Source of the DNA: Gemmatimonadota bacterium
GTDB taxonomy: Bacteria; Gemmatimonadota; Gemmatimonadetes; Gemmatimonadales; Gemmatimonadaceae
Assembly (NCBI GenBank): GCA_026387915.1
Contig: JAPLKS010000007.1
Span: 1 to 64,000, forward strand
DNA length: 64,000 nt
Direction: 5' to 3'
Both the position numbers and the translations under genes were made by a program. A model generated the notes under the pieces. That model worked only from the letters and a program-made list of their open reading frames with translations, did no database searches and was not told the DNA's origin. Positions 43,324 through 51,976 of the stretch are shown here, one piece after another. Every line of letters starts with the position of its first letter. The stretch's first letter is position 1.

Positions 43324-43947
43324 TTAAAGAGGGCGCGTCTTTTCCAGCGCCGACCGGCAGAATGCTACGCGGTGGTGCGACGTAAGCCCATGTTCCACAA
43401 TCGCTTGGATGTGCTTTGGAGTGCCATACCCGGCGTTCTGAGGCCAGCCGTACGCGGGATACCGCTCCGCCAGCGCCGTCATCAGCCGGTCCCGGGCCAC
43501 CTTGGCCACAATCGACGCACAGGCAATGGCATAGACCTTAGAATCCCCCCCAACCACGGCCTGGTGGGGGTAGCCGAGGGTCCGAATGGGCTTCCCATCC
43601 ACCAAAATGGCGTCCGGAGAGGCCCGTAGACGCCCGATCGCCCGACGCATGGCTAGGGAGGTAGCCTGATAAATATTCAATTTTGCTATCTCGGCCACGC
43701 TCGCGGCCCCAAGCGCCACACTCACCGCCTCGGCGCGAATCAGCACCGCCAGCCGCTCCCGCTCCGCCTTCTTGAGCTTCTTGGAGTCGGCCACCCCGTC
43801 AATCTCCTCGCCGCCAGCGGGCATAATCACCGCACATGCGACAACGGGGCCCGCTAAGGGGCCCCGTCCGACTTCATCGACTCCAGCAATGCTCTGCGCA
43901 CCCGCGGCGCGCAACGTCTGCTCGATGTCGCTCCAGCGACTGTCCAC
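43324..43947 (-). CDS. rnhB: Ribonuclease HII
   Basis: A 207-residue RNase HII. It has the family signature GVDEVGRGPLAGPVV with catalytic Asp-Glu, DSKKLKKAERE, VDGKPIRTLGYP, and KVYAIACASIVAKVARDR with the later catalytic Asp. It removes RNA primers and misincorporated ribonucleotides from DNA. Last gene of the conserved rpsP-rimM-trmD-rplS block on this strand. Confidence 0.96.
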   Translation of the reverse strand: MDSRWSDIEQTLRAAGAQSIAGVDEVGRGPLAGPVVACAVIMPAGGEEIDGVADSKKLKKAERERLAVLIRAEAVSVALGAASVAEIAKLNIYQATSLAMRRAIGRLRASPDAILVDGKPIRTLGYPHQAVVGGDSKVYAIACASIVAKVARDRLMTALAERYPAYGWPQNAGYGTPKHIQAIVEHGLTSHHRVAFCRSALEKTRPL

Positions 43948-43984
43948 GCGCGTCAGCGTCTCGCTGCGCGGCCGTGTGCGCTGA

Positions 43985-44359
43985 TTACTCAGCCGAGCCG
44001 GTCACCGGCACCGCGACGCGCACCTTGCGCTCCTTGATGCGGGCCGACTTACCAGTCACGCCACGGAGATAGAACAGCTTGGCGCGACGCACGCGACCAC
44101 GACGCACGACGGCAATGCTCTCGAGCATCGGCGAGTGGTCGGGGAAGATGCGCTCAACACCCACGCCATTGGAGATCTTGCGCACGGTGAAGGTTGCGCT
44201 GACACCGGCTCCACGACGCGCAATGCACACGCCCTCGAATGCCTGAATGCGTTCCTTCTCGCCTTCCTTGACGCGCACGTTGACACGCAGCGTGTCGCCG
44301 GCACGGAAGGGGGGAACAGTCTTCATCCACTCTTTCTGGGTTTCGATGAACGGGTGCAT
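43985..44359 (-). CDS. rplS: Ribosomal protein bL19
   Basis: A 124-residue bL19: [30 protein letters not shown] at the N-terminus, then [24 protein letters not shown] and [20 protein letters not shown]. Normal family length. It lies between trmD and rnhB, as in many bacteria. It sits at the 30S-50S interface. Confidence 0.98.
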   Translation of the reverse strand: MHPFIETQKEWMKTVPPFRAGDTLRVNVRVKEGEKERIQAFEGVCIARRGAGVSATFTVRKISNGVGVERIFPDHSPMLESIAVVRRGRVRRAKLFYLRGVTGKSARIKERKVRVAVPVTGSAE

Positions 44360-44469
44360 AAGCTACTCCGGGCTAGGGACGCCCGATTTGAGGGTCTGGT
44401 GGTGAGCCTTCAAAGCTATCTGGCTTTTGGGGTTGGGGCAAGGGCTTGGGGACGGCAACTGCAGTAGGC

Positions 44470-44590
44470 GGTTTACCGTTGTCGGTTGTCCGTTGCCAGC
44501 AGGCTGGGGGTACAACTTCGGCGCGGGTGGGCAGGTGCGGTTGTACGCCTTGCCTGCTTGCAACGGAAAACGGCTAACGGAAAACCGTCT
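44470..44590. repeat. Degenerate GGTTAACGG/CGGTTGTCGG-type repeats
   Basis: In the gap between rplS and trmD, short variants such as CGGTTTACCG, CGGTTGTCCG, CAACGGAAAACGG and CTAACGGAAAACCG are repeated on both strands. A similar tract lies upstream of rpsP (about 46235-46290: GTTAACAGTAATCGGTTATCGGTTGACCG). No coding sense is seen. They may be a small intergenic repeat family. Confidence 0.5.
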
Positions 44591-45245
44591 ACTCGCCTTT
44601 CCCCTTCGTCAACCGCCCCCCTTCTTCTTCCCGCCACTTCTCAATCGCCGCGTGGTTCCCCGACAGCAACACTTCCGGCACCGGAAACCCTCTGAACTCC
44701 GGCGGCCGCGTGTAGCTCGGCGCCGAGAGCCCGCGATTGTAGAACGAATCCGTGCGCGCACTCTCGAGATCGCTCATCGCGCCGGGCAGCAACCGCACTA
44801 CCGCGTCAATAATCGCGAGTGCCGCGGGTTCGCCGCCGCTCAAAACAAAATCGCCGAGCGAGAGTTCTTCGGTGGCGCAGTGATCGGCCACGCGTTGATC
44901 CACATCTTTGTAATGCCCGCAGAGCAGCGTGAACTCTTCGAGTGCCGCGAGGCGCTCGGCGTCGGCGTGGCCAAAGCGACGGCCGCGCGGCGAGAGAAGA
45001 ATGATCGGCGCCTTAGCGCCAATATCTTCAACCGCTTCGAAGAACGGCCCGGGCTTCATCACCATGCCTGGGCCGCCGCCGTAGGGGGCGTCGTCTACGG
45101 TGCGGTGTTTGTCGTGTGTGTAGTCGCGCAGATCTACGAGCTGATAGCGCACGAGCTCTGCGGCAGCAGCGCGCGCGGGAATGGAGAGACCGAGCGGGCC
45201 GTGAAAGAATTGCGGAAAGATTGAGACGACGCGGATGGTGAGCAT
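44589..45245 (-). CDS. trmD: tRNA (guanine37-N1)-methyltransferase
   Basis: A 218-residue SPOUT enzyme. The start is MLTIRVVSIFPQFFHGPLGLSI. It has LVDLRDYTHDKHRTVDDAPYGGGPGMVMK, LLCGHYKDVDQRV and LGDFVLSGGEPAALAIIDAV, the trefoil-knot SAM site. It methylates G37 of tRNAs that read CNN/GGN codons, preventing frameshifting. The start abuts the rimM stop. Confidence 0.97.
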   Translation of the reverse strand: MLTIRVVSIFPQFFHGPLGLSIPARAAAAELVRYQLVDLRDYTHDKHRTVDDAPYGGGPGMVMKPGPFFEAVEDIGAKAPIILLSPRGRRFGHADAERLAALEEFTLLCGHYKDVDQRVADHCATEELSLGDFVLSGGEPAALAIIDAVVRLLPGAMSDLESARTDSFYNRGLSAPSYTRPPEFRGFPVPEVLLSGNHAAIEKWREEEGGRLTKGKGE

Positions 45246-45802
45246 TAGGCGCCGCGCTCGAAAAATTCTTCAGGGATGTCCACCGTTATGGTGCGCGTCG
45301 CACGATCCACGCGCACCACAAACCTTTCACTGAACGGCACCGACACAATTCCGCGCGCGGTGTTCACATCGAGCAACAATCCCTGCGGCAACCGATACCA
45401 CGCGGTCACGGCGCCGAGTGATTCGCCGTTGGTGTTGACCACGGCGAGCCCTTCGAGTTCGTGTTCGTACACTTCGCCGTCGTCGGGCAATTCGAGTTCA
45501 CTCACGGGCACCAGCAACGTGTGATTGCGCCAGTGTTCGGCGAGCGAGCGATCGGTGATCGCGTCGAAGATCACGAGCATGCCATCTTGAAATGGCCGCG
45601 ACTTGGTGACGGTGAGCGTGAGGGTTGCGCCGGTGTGTGCGTCGTGCCATTCGTCGCCGACGACGGTGCCCACGAAAACGCGACGGCCGGGCGCGAAGGT
45701 CGCGTCCGGCGCGTCGGTCATCGTTTCGACTACGACTTCGCCACGGATGCCGTGCGGCTTGCGAATGCGGCCGACGGCGAGCAGGCGGGGCGTGTCAGTC
45801 AC
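45245..45802 (-). CDS. rimM: 16S rRNA processing protein RimM
   Basis: A 185-residue RimM. The N-terminal domain begins LLAVGRIRKPHGIRGEVVVE, with FQDGMLVIFDAITDRSLAEHWRNH. The PRC-type C-terminal domain has GLLLDVNTARGIVSVPFSERFV. It helps assemble the 30S head with S19. Downstream of rpsP and coupled to trmD. Confidence 0.95.
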   Translation of the reverse strand: MTDTPRLLAVGRIRKPHGIRGEVVVETMTDAPDATFAPGRRVFVGTVVGDEWHDAHTGATLTLTVTKSRPFQDGMLVIFDAITDRSLAEHWRNHTLLVPVSELELPDDGEVYEHELEGLAVVNTNGESLGAVTAWYRLPQGLLLDVNTARGIVSVPFSERFVVRVDRATRTITVDIPEEFFERGA

Positions 45803-45833
45803 GCGAGCTCCGCGTGAACGTCGTGCAGACGGC

Positions 45834-46142
45834 TCAGCCTTCGGCGAGCGGCACGGCGTTGGCCGTGAGCTTCGCGGCGAGGCGCTGCTCGTGACGCGAC
45901 TTCAGGACGCCGGCCTTCCGGAGCAACGAGCGCACGGTGTCGGACGGCTGCGCGCCGTTGTCGAGCCAGTAGTTGGCGCGATCAACTTTGAGATTCAGCG
46001 CAGCATCACCCGTGCGGGGCATGTACTGGCCGATGATCTCAATGAACTTGCCTTCACGCGGGGCACGCGAATCGGCGACGACAATACGGTACGTCGGCGA
46101 CTTGGTGCGGCCGGTGCGGCGGAGGCGGATACGAACTGCCAT
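45834..46142 (-). CDS. rpsP: Ribosomal protein bS16
   Basis: A 102-residue bS16. The N-terminus MAVRIRLRRTGRTKSPTYRI is diagnostic, followed by ADSRAPREGKFIEIIGQYMP and ALNLKVDRANYWLDNGAQPS. The ATG given has a GGGAG ribosome site 7 bases upstream; a longer open frame upstream is not coding. First of the ribosomal block downstream of ffh. Confidence 0.98.
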   Translation of the reverse strand: MAVRIRLRRTGRTKSPTYRIVVADSRAPREGKFIEIIGQYMPRTGDAALNLKVDRANYWLDNGAQPSDTVRSLLRKAGVLKSRHEQRLAAKLTANAVPLAEG

Positions 46143-46336
46143 GTGATGCTCCCGAAATGGGGTGATGGGGACTGCGCCGAGCTCATCGCTTGACCGGAGG
46201 ATCCGGACAGCACTCGGGGACTGCAACCGCTACTGACGTTAACAGTAATCGGTTATCGGTTGACCGTTAACTGAAAACTGAATACTGCACACGACTGACA
46301 ACGCTTGCACTGACTGCGACCGTGGAGCGTCGCAGG

Positions 46337-47665
46337 TCAGCGCATTCCAAACATCCCCGGCGGCATTCTCCCTCCGCCAGCGGTCATCTTCTTCATCATC
46401 TTCTGCATATCGCGGAACTGATCGAGCAGCTTAGTGACTTCGTTGATCGGTCGTCCGCTGCCCTTGGCCACGCGCAAACGGCGCGGGCCGTTCATGATGT
46501 CGGGCTTCTTGCGTTCGGCGGCGGTCATCGAGAGGACAATCGCTTCGACGTGCCGCATGCGGCGCGGGTCGGCGTTGGCCTGCTTGAGCATTTTGCTGTT
46601 GACGCCGGGGAGCATCTTGAGCACGCCTTCGAGCGGCCCGAGGCGCTGAATCTGCTTCATGGCGGAAAGGAAATCATTCAGGTCCATGCCTTCTTTGCGG
46701 ACCTTCTTCTCCATCTTTTTTGCTTCGTCGGTGTCGAACGCTTCTTGCGCTTTTTCGACGAGCGAGAGGACGTCGCCCTGCTGGAGAATTCGTCCGGCCA
46801 TACGGTCGGGATAGAACTCTTCGAGTGCGTCGGTCTTTTCGCCCACACCGATGTACTTGATGGGCTTCTTGAGCACACCGTAGATCGAGAGGGCGGCGCC
46901 ACCGCGCGCGTCACCGTCGAGCTTGGTGAGAATGACGCCGGTCACATTGAGTGCGGCGTCAAAGCCCTGTGCAATTTTCACTGCGTCCTGGCCGGTCATG
47001 CCGTCGGCCACGAGGAGGATTTCGTCGGGGCGCACCGCGTCCTTCAGGCGGCGCAGCTCGTTCATCATCTCGTCGTCAATCTGCAAACGGCCGGCGGTAT
47101 CAATCAGCACCACACGGTCGCGCTCGTGCCGCGCTACTTCGAGTCCGGCGCGCGCGATCTTCACCACATCGGTCGTGGTACGATCGGCGAATACGGGAAT
47201 GTCGAGTTCGCGGCCGAGTGTTTCGAGCTGATCGATGGCAGCGGGCCTGTACACGTCCGCCGCAATCAATCGCACCTGTCGCCCTTCGCCCTTGAGTTTG
47301 CGGGCGAGCTTGGCGGCGGTGGTGGTTTTGCCGGAGCCCTGCAAGCCGACCATCAGCACCACGGTGGGCGGCACGCTCGAGAGCTTGAGCCCTTCGCGCC
47401 GTTCGCCGAGCATGGCGGTGAGTTCGTCGTAGACAATCTTGACGAGCTGCTGCGCCGGCGAGACGGATTTGATCTGGCTGACGCCGACGGCTTTTTTCTC
47501 AACGCGTTCGAGGAACTCGCGCGTGAGCTCGAAGTTGACGTCGGCTTCGAGGAGTACGCGACGCACCTCGCGTAAGCCGTCCTTGATGTCGGCTTCGCTG
47601 AGGGTGCCACGTCCGCGGAGCTTCGCGAAGGCGGCTTCGAGTTTCTCGGAGAGTTCGTCGAACAT
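46337..47665 (-). CDS. ffh: Signal recognition particle protein Ffh
   Basis: A 442-residue SRP54. The N domain is followed by a G domain with GLQGSGKTTTAAKLARKLK (P-loop), DVYRPAAIDQLE, LIDTAGRLQ and TKLDGDARGG. The Met-rich M domain (KKMEKKVRKEGMDLNDFLSAM; MPPGMFGMR) binds signal peptides and 4.5S RNA. It targets nascent membrane proteins to FtsY and SecYEG. The 110-base gap to rpsP contains the GTTAACGG-type repeats. Confidence 0.98.
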   Translation of the reverse strand: MFDELSEKLEAAFAKLRGRGTLSEADIKDGLREVRRVLLEADVNFELTREFLERVEKKAVGVSQIKSVSPAQQLVKIVYDELTAMLGERREGLKLSSVPPTVVLMVGLQGSGKTTTAAKLARKLKGEGRQVRLIAADVYRPAAIDQLETLGRELDIPVFADRTTTDVVKIARAGLEVARHERDRVVLIDTAGRLQIDDEMMNELRRLKDAVRPDEILLVADGMTGQDAVKIAQGFDAALNVTGVILTKLDGDARGGAALSIYGVLKKPIKYIGVGEKTDALEEFYPDRMAGRILQQGDVLSLVEKAQEAFDTDEAKKMEKKVRKEGMDLNDFLSAMKQIQRLGPLEGVLKMLPGVNSKMLKQANADPRRMRHVEAIVLSMTAAERKKPDIMNGPRRLRVAKGSGRPINEVTKLLDQFRDMQKMMKKMTAGGGRMPPGMFGMR

Positions 47666-47736
47666 AGAGCCTTAGAAGATAGGCAGTTGGGGGGTGGAAA
47701 CCAAGGCGGTGGGGTGGGTTTGGCCCCTCGGTTGCG

Positions 47737-47759
47737 AAGCTAGCCAGACTAGCTAGCTT
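47737..47759. promoter_or_regulatory. Palindromic operator candidate of the toxin-antitoxin operon
   Basis: A perfect inverted repeat, AAGCTAGC-CAGACTA-GCTAGCTT, lies 45 bases before the antitoxin GTG. Type II antitoxins commonly bind such palindromes to repress their own operon. Confidence 0.55.
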
Positions 47760-47803
47760 ACCTCTGGTGGCGATTGGAAGCTGAGCCTGACCCGGAGGCA
47801 CCC

Positions 47804-48091
47804 GTGACGCAGTGGACGCTGGAGAAGGCGAAGAACGGCTTCAGTGAGGTCGTGCGGCGTGCCCTGGCACACGAGCCGCAGGTGGTGACGCGCGGGGCCC
47901 GCGCCGAGGATGCGGTGGTGGTGATCGCTCGCTCTGATTACGAGCGGTTGGTGGCACCACGTCCGCTGACGGCCTATTTGGCGGCGTCGCCACTCGCGAA
48001 GGCAGTGGCGGAGGGGGCGTTCGGCGCGAGCGATGAGGCGGAGCTCTTTCCGCGATCGCGCGAGATGGGTCGCGACGTTGACCTCGGCTAA
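47804..48091 (+). CDS. Type II antitoxin, Phd/YefM family
   Basis: A 95-residue antitoxin. TLEKAKNGFSEVVRRAL and QVVTRGARAEDAVVVIARSDYERL match the Phd/YefM DNA-binding fold. The disordered C-terminus (about residues 60-95) would neutralise the toxin. The GTG start has a GGAGG site 8 bases upstream. It precedes a PIN-domain toxin by 17 bases and lies close to lon, whose product degrades such antitoxins. Confidence 0.85.
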   Translation: MTQWTLEKAKNGFSEVVRRALAHEPQVVTRGARAEDAVVVIARSDYERLVAPRPLTAYLAASPLAKAVAEGAFGASDEAELFPRSREMGRDVDLG

Positions 48092-48108
48092 GCGGCACGC
48101 GCGCTGAC

Positions 48109-48543
48109 GTGAGGTATCTCCTCGACACGAACGTGCTCTCGGAGCTCGTGAAGCCGAGCCCATCCGGTCGCGTGGCGGCGTGGGTGGACGCACAGTCGCC
48201 GTTGGATTTTGCGGTGAGCGTGCTCTCGCTGGGAGAAATCGAGAAAGCGATTGCGCGACTGCCGGAGGGGAAACGTCGCTCCGCACTTTTGCTTTGGGCG
48301 CAGCGAGAACTGCCGACGCAATTCGTGGGGCGTGTGCTCAGCGTCAATACGGCCGCGGCGGTGGCGTGGGGGGCGCTCCGTGCGAGTGGTGAGCGCGCGG
48401 GGCGACCGTTGCCGGTGGTGGACGGGCTGTTGCTTGGTACGGCGCAGGCGCACGGGCTGACGCTGGTGACGCGCAACGTGGCGGATTGTGCAGGGCGCGG
48501 GGTCGCTGTATTTGATCCTTGGCAGGGAATGCTGCATGACTGA
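48109..48543 (+). CDS. PIN-domain toxin (VapC/FitB-like ribonuclease)
   Basis: A 144-residue PIN protein. YLLDTNVLSEL holds the first catalytic Asp, SLGEIEKAIARLP a catalytic Glu, VVDGLLLGTAQAHGL the third acidic residue and LVTRNVADC the last motif. These toxins cleave RNA (often tRNA) when free of antitoxin. GTG start. The stop is 33 bases before lon. Confidence 0.88.
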   Translation: MRYLLDTNVLSELVKPSPSGRVAAWVDAQSPLDFAVSVLSLGEIEKAIARLPEGKRRSALLLWAQRELPTQFVGRVLSVNTAAAVAWGALRASGERAGRPLPVVDGLLLGTAQAHGLTLVTRNVADCAGRGVAVFDPWQGMLHD

Positions 48544-48576
48544 CGGCCTTGTGACGCTCACGCTAACTTCTCCCCT

Positions 48577-51009
48577 GTGACGACGCCCGAACTGCCCACG
48601 GAGCTCCCGCTACTCGCGTTGCGGAGCACGATCGTCTTCCCTCACGGCACGATTGCCGTGCAGATGGGCGCCCCCGAGAATCTCGCGCTGCTCAAAGAGC
48701 ACCCGGAGCCGGGGAGTTGCGTGGTGCTGGCGATTGCCATGGGCGAGGATGCCGCCGACTGCTCTCGCCTGATAGGGCGCGTGGGGATCCTGGCGCGTAT
48801 CAAAGACCGTTCGGATCCTGCCACGGGCACGGCGCAAGTCACGCTCGCGGGACTGCAGCGCGTGCGGCTCGACGCTCTCACGCAGCGGGTGCCGTATCCG
48901 GTGGTGTCGGTGAGCGCGGTTGAGGAGCTTTCGCCAACAGTGCCGCAGGCGTCCGAGATGCTCGAGCGAATTCTCAGTGCGGCGGAGACGTTGGTTGAGC
49001 TGAGCGAGCAGTTCCCTGCCGAAGTGCCTGGACTGCTGCGCCGTCAGGCGCGCGACCCATCACGCTTTGCTGATCTCGCGGCGGCCCAAGGGCAACTGCG
49101 CATTGCCGAACGCGATGAAGTGCTGCAGCAGCTCGACGTGCTCGCGCGGCTCGGCGCCGTGGCGCTCAAGTTCGAGAAGGAAGTAGAGCGCGCGCGCGTG
49201 CTCGAAGATGTGCGGCAGCGTACCGAGGTGAAGGTCGAGCAGCATCATCGCGAGTTCTATCTGCGTCAGCAGTTGCAGGCGATTCGCTCAGAGCTTGGCG
49301 AGCGCGATCCGTCGGAGAATGAAGCCGAGGAGATGGCGCGGCAGATCGACGCGGCCTCACTGCCGGCGAATGTGGCGCAGGAAGCGCGGCGCGAGTTGTC
49401 GCGACTGCGGGCGCTTTCCACCGCGTCGAGCGAATACCACGTATTGCGCAGCTATCTCGAGTGGGTGGTGGCGTTGCCTTGGCAACGGCGCAGTGGCGAT
49501 GAAGACATTGCGATTGACCGCGTGGAAGCCGCGCTCGAGGACCGACACTACGGACTCGAAGAAGCCAAGGAGCGCATTCTCGAGTATCTCTCGGTGCGCA
49601 AGCTTTTGCAGCAGCACGGTGGCGATTCGCACGGCCCGATTCTCTGCTTTGTGGGGCCGCCAGGCACCGGCAAAACATCGCTCGGCGAAGCGATTGCGCG
49701 GAGCATTGGGCGCGAGTTTTATCGCATCTCCGTGGGTGGCGTGCGCGACGAAGCGGAGATTCGCGGGCACCGTCGCACCTATGTGGGATCACTCCCCGGA
49801 CTCGTACTGCAAGCGCTGCGGCGCGTTCAGGTGAATGACCCGGTGCTGATGATTGACGAAATCGACAAGATGACGGGCGGTGGTCCGAGCGGTGATCCGC
49901 TCGCGGCGATGCTCGAGGTGCTCGATCCGCAGCAGAACAAGAGTTTTGTGGATCACTATCTCAACTTGCCTTTTGATTTGTCGAGCGCGCTGTTCATTTG
50001 CACGGCCAACAATCTGCTCGACATTCCGCCGGCGCTGCGCGACCGCATGGAAGTGATTCGCATTGCGGGCTACACCGTCGAGGAGAAAGTGGAGATCGCG
50101 TGGCGCTATTTGCTGCCGCGGCTCTTTACGGAGCATGGCATTACGGATCTCGATTTGCAGTTCACCGACGAAGCATTGGGCACCATCTCGAGCCGTTACT
50201 CGCGCGAGGCTGGGCTGCGCAACTTTGAGCGGAATCTTGCGGCACTCATGCGCAAGCGCGCGCGCCGCAAAGCGCAGGGCGAGTTGGGGGCGTGGATTGT
50301 AGACGGTGCGCGCATTGAAGAAGCGCTGGGTTCGCCGCGTTATGCCGCTGAGGAAGCGGAGATGGCGCCGGAGATCGGCACGGTTACCGGGCTGGCTTGG
50401 ACGGCGACGGGTGGCGAGCTGATGACGATTGAAGCGCTGCGGATGCCAGGCTCGGGGAAACTGACGGTGACGGGGCAGCTGGGCGATGTGATGCGTGAAT
50501 CTGTGGACGCGGCGGTCTCGTATGTACGATCACGGGCACAGTCGTTGCGCGTGGCGGATGCGGAACTGCGGGGGACGGATTTGCACATTCACTTCCCCGC
50601 TGGTGCCGTACCCAAGGACGGACCGAGCGCGGGAGTGGCGGTGACGCTAGCGATTGCGAGTGTGATGAGCCGACGTGCGGTACGACGTGACATTGCGGTC
50701 ACGGGCGAAGTGACGCTGCGCGGCCGCGTGCTTGAGATTGGCGGGGTGAAGGAAAAAGTGCTCGCGGCGTATAGAGCGGGCCTGCGGGAAGTGATGTTGC
50801 CCGCCGCCAACGAGAAGGATTTGCGCGAGGTGCCGGAGACGGTGCGTGCGGGCGTGCGCTTTTCCTTTGTGGCGACCATGGACGACGCGCTCGACGTGAT
50901 GCTCCTGCCGGCCGTCACGGCGGGGCTGGCCGATGCGGCGCCGATGATGGCGGATGCCGCCCTGGAAGTCCGACCACGCGACGACGACGCACCCAGCGCA
51001 CGTGATTGA
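48577..51009 (+). CDS. lon: ATP-dependent protease Lon
   Basis: An 810-residue Lon. The substrate-binding N domain (1-200) is followed by AAA+ with Walker A GPPGTGKTS (about residue 358), Walker B VLMIDEIDKM, and a protease domain with the Ser-Lys dyad: KDGPSAGVAV (Ser about 683) and GGVKEKVLAAYRAG (Lys about 726). It degrades misfolded and regulatory proteins. Normal full length. GTG start. The DUF445 gene overlaps its stop. Confidence 0.97.
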   Translation: MTTPELPTELPLLALRSTIVFPHGTIAVQMGAPENLALLKEHPEPGSCVVLAIAMGEDAADCSRLIGRVGILARIKDRSDPATGTAQVTLAGLQRVRLDALTQRVPYPVVSVSAVEELSPTVPQASEMLERILSAAETLVELSEQFPAEVPGLLRRQARDPSRFADLAAAQGQLRIAERDEVLQQLDVLARLGAVALKFEKEVERARVLEDVRQRTEVKVEQHHREFYLRQQLQAIRSELGERDPSENEAEEMARQIDAASLPANVAQEARRELSRLRALSTASSEYHVLRSYLEWVVALPWQRRSGDEDIAIDRVEAALEDRHYGLEEAKERILEYLSVRKLLQQHGGDSHGPILCFVGPPGTGKTSLGEAIARSIGREFYRISVGGVRDEAEIRGHRRTYVGSLPGLVLQALRRVQVNDPVLMIDEIDKMTGGGPSGDPLAAMLEVLDPQQNKSFVDHYLNLPFDLSSALFICTANNLLDIPPALRDRMEVIRIAGYTVEEKVEIAWRYLLPRLFTEHGITDLDLQFTDEALGTISSRYSREAGLRNFERNLAALMRKRARRKAQGELGAWIVDGARIEEALGSPRYAAEEAEMAPEIGTVTGLAWTATGGELMTIEALRMPGSGKLTVTGQLGDVMRESVDAAVSYVRSRAQSLRVADAELRGTDLHIHFPAGAVPKDGPSAGVAVTLAIASVMSRRAVRRDIAVTGEVTLRGRVLEIGGVKEKVLAAYRAGLREVMLPAANEKDLREVPETVRAGVRFSFVATMDDALDVMLLPAVTAGLADAAPMMADAALEVRPRDDDAPSARD

Positions 51010-51961
51010 CCTGACGGGGCACTGGACGCGTCTGGGGCTCGACGTGGTGCTGGGGTCGGTGGCGGGCGGCGTCACCAGCTGGGTGGCGGTGGTGCTGATG
51101 TTCCGGCCATACGAGCGGATGTTTGGCCTGCACGGCGCGATTCCCAAAAACAAAGCGCGACTCGCAAAAACCATTGGCAAAACCGTTGGTGAGCGACTGC
51201 TTACTACCGAAGACATTCTCGACGAGCTTCGCCGCTCGGGGCTGCGCGAGTCCATTGAACGCAAACTCGCCGAGCTGGCAGTGGAGTTGCTCGATACCGA
51301 GCGTGGATCGCTGCGAGAACTCTTGCCGCCCGCGATGGCGAGCGAGCTCGAGCAGGCGTTACGCACGGCCGGGCCTGAGGCTGGTGAAGCCTACGCGGCG
51401 TATGTGGCGCGCGAGGAGTTCGAGGCAATAGCGCGCGCGTTCGTGACGCGCTCGCGCGACGAGCTGAGCCGTACGCCGACTGCTGGTCACGCGGTCGACC
51501 TTCCGGCGGAGCGTCGCACCGGCATCGCGGCGCGCGCCTCGGGGATGGCGAGTGGCTTTATCAACGACGTGCTGGCGCGCTGGGTGGTGAAGGCGGCGCG
51601 TTCGCAACGCGCGCAGGCGATGGCGGCCGAAGCGGTGCGTGGGGGCGGGACGGCACTGCTCGACCGTCCGCTCGGCCGACTGAGTCGCTGGCTACCGGCC
51701 GACGCGCCGCGGCGTTTGGCTGAGGCCGCGGGACCCGCGGTGTGGGATCAAATTGAAGCGCAACTCCCCGCTCTGCTCGAGACCGTGGACATTCCCGGCA
51801 TGGTCGAGCGAAAAGTGCTCGGCTTTAGCACGCAGCGCGTAGAAGAAATTGTGCGCGGCGTGACGCAACGCGAGCTCAACTTGATTGTGCAGTTGGGCTA
51901 CGTGCTCGGCGGATTGATTGGCGCCGTGCAGTTTGTCGTGGAGATGGCGTTTACGAAGTAA
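51002..51961 (+). CDS. DUF445 family membrane-associated protein
   Basis: About 319 residues. VLGSVAGGVTSWVAVVLMFRPYE is an N-terminal membrane segment with the DUF445 motif. The middle (LAKTIGKTVGERLLTTEDI) is helical and coiled-coil-like. The C-terminus ends with a second hydrophobic segment (LGYVLGGLIGAVQFVVEMAF). Function unknown; relatives are inner-membrane proteins. The GTG overlaps the end of lon by 8 bases; an ATG 48 bases upstream inside lon is less likely. Confidence 0.82.
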   Translation: MIDLTGHWTRLGLDVVLGSVAGGVTSWVAVVLMFRPYERMFGLHGAIPKNKARLAKTIGKTVGERLLTTEDILDELRRSGLRESIERKLAELAVELLDTERGSLRELLPPAMASELEQALRTAGPEAGEAYAAYVAREEFEAIARAFVTRSRDELSRTPTAGHAVDLPAERRTGIAARASGMASGFINDVLARWVVKAARSQRAQAMAAEAVRGGGTALLDRPLGRLSRWLPADAPRRLAEAAGPAVWDQIEAQLPALLETVDIPGMVERKVLGFSTQRVEEIVRGVTQRELNLIVQLGYVLGGLIGAVQFVVEMAFTK

Positions 51962-51976
51962 GGTCGGGACTGCGCG

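Noticed and set aside
46322-47575. Plus-strand ORF of 417 codons antisense to ffh
   Set aside because: It mirrors the highly conserved ffh gene and has a His/Glu/Leu-rich composition typical of an antisense shadow. No ribosome site or motif.
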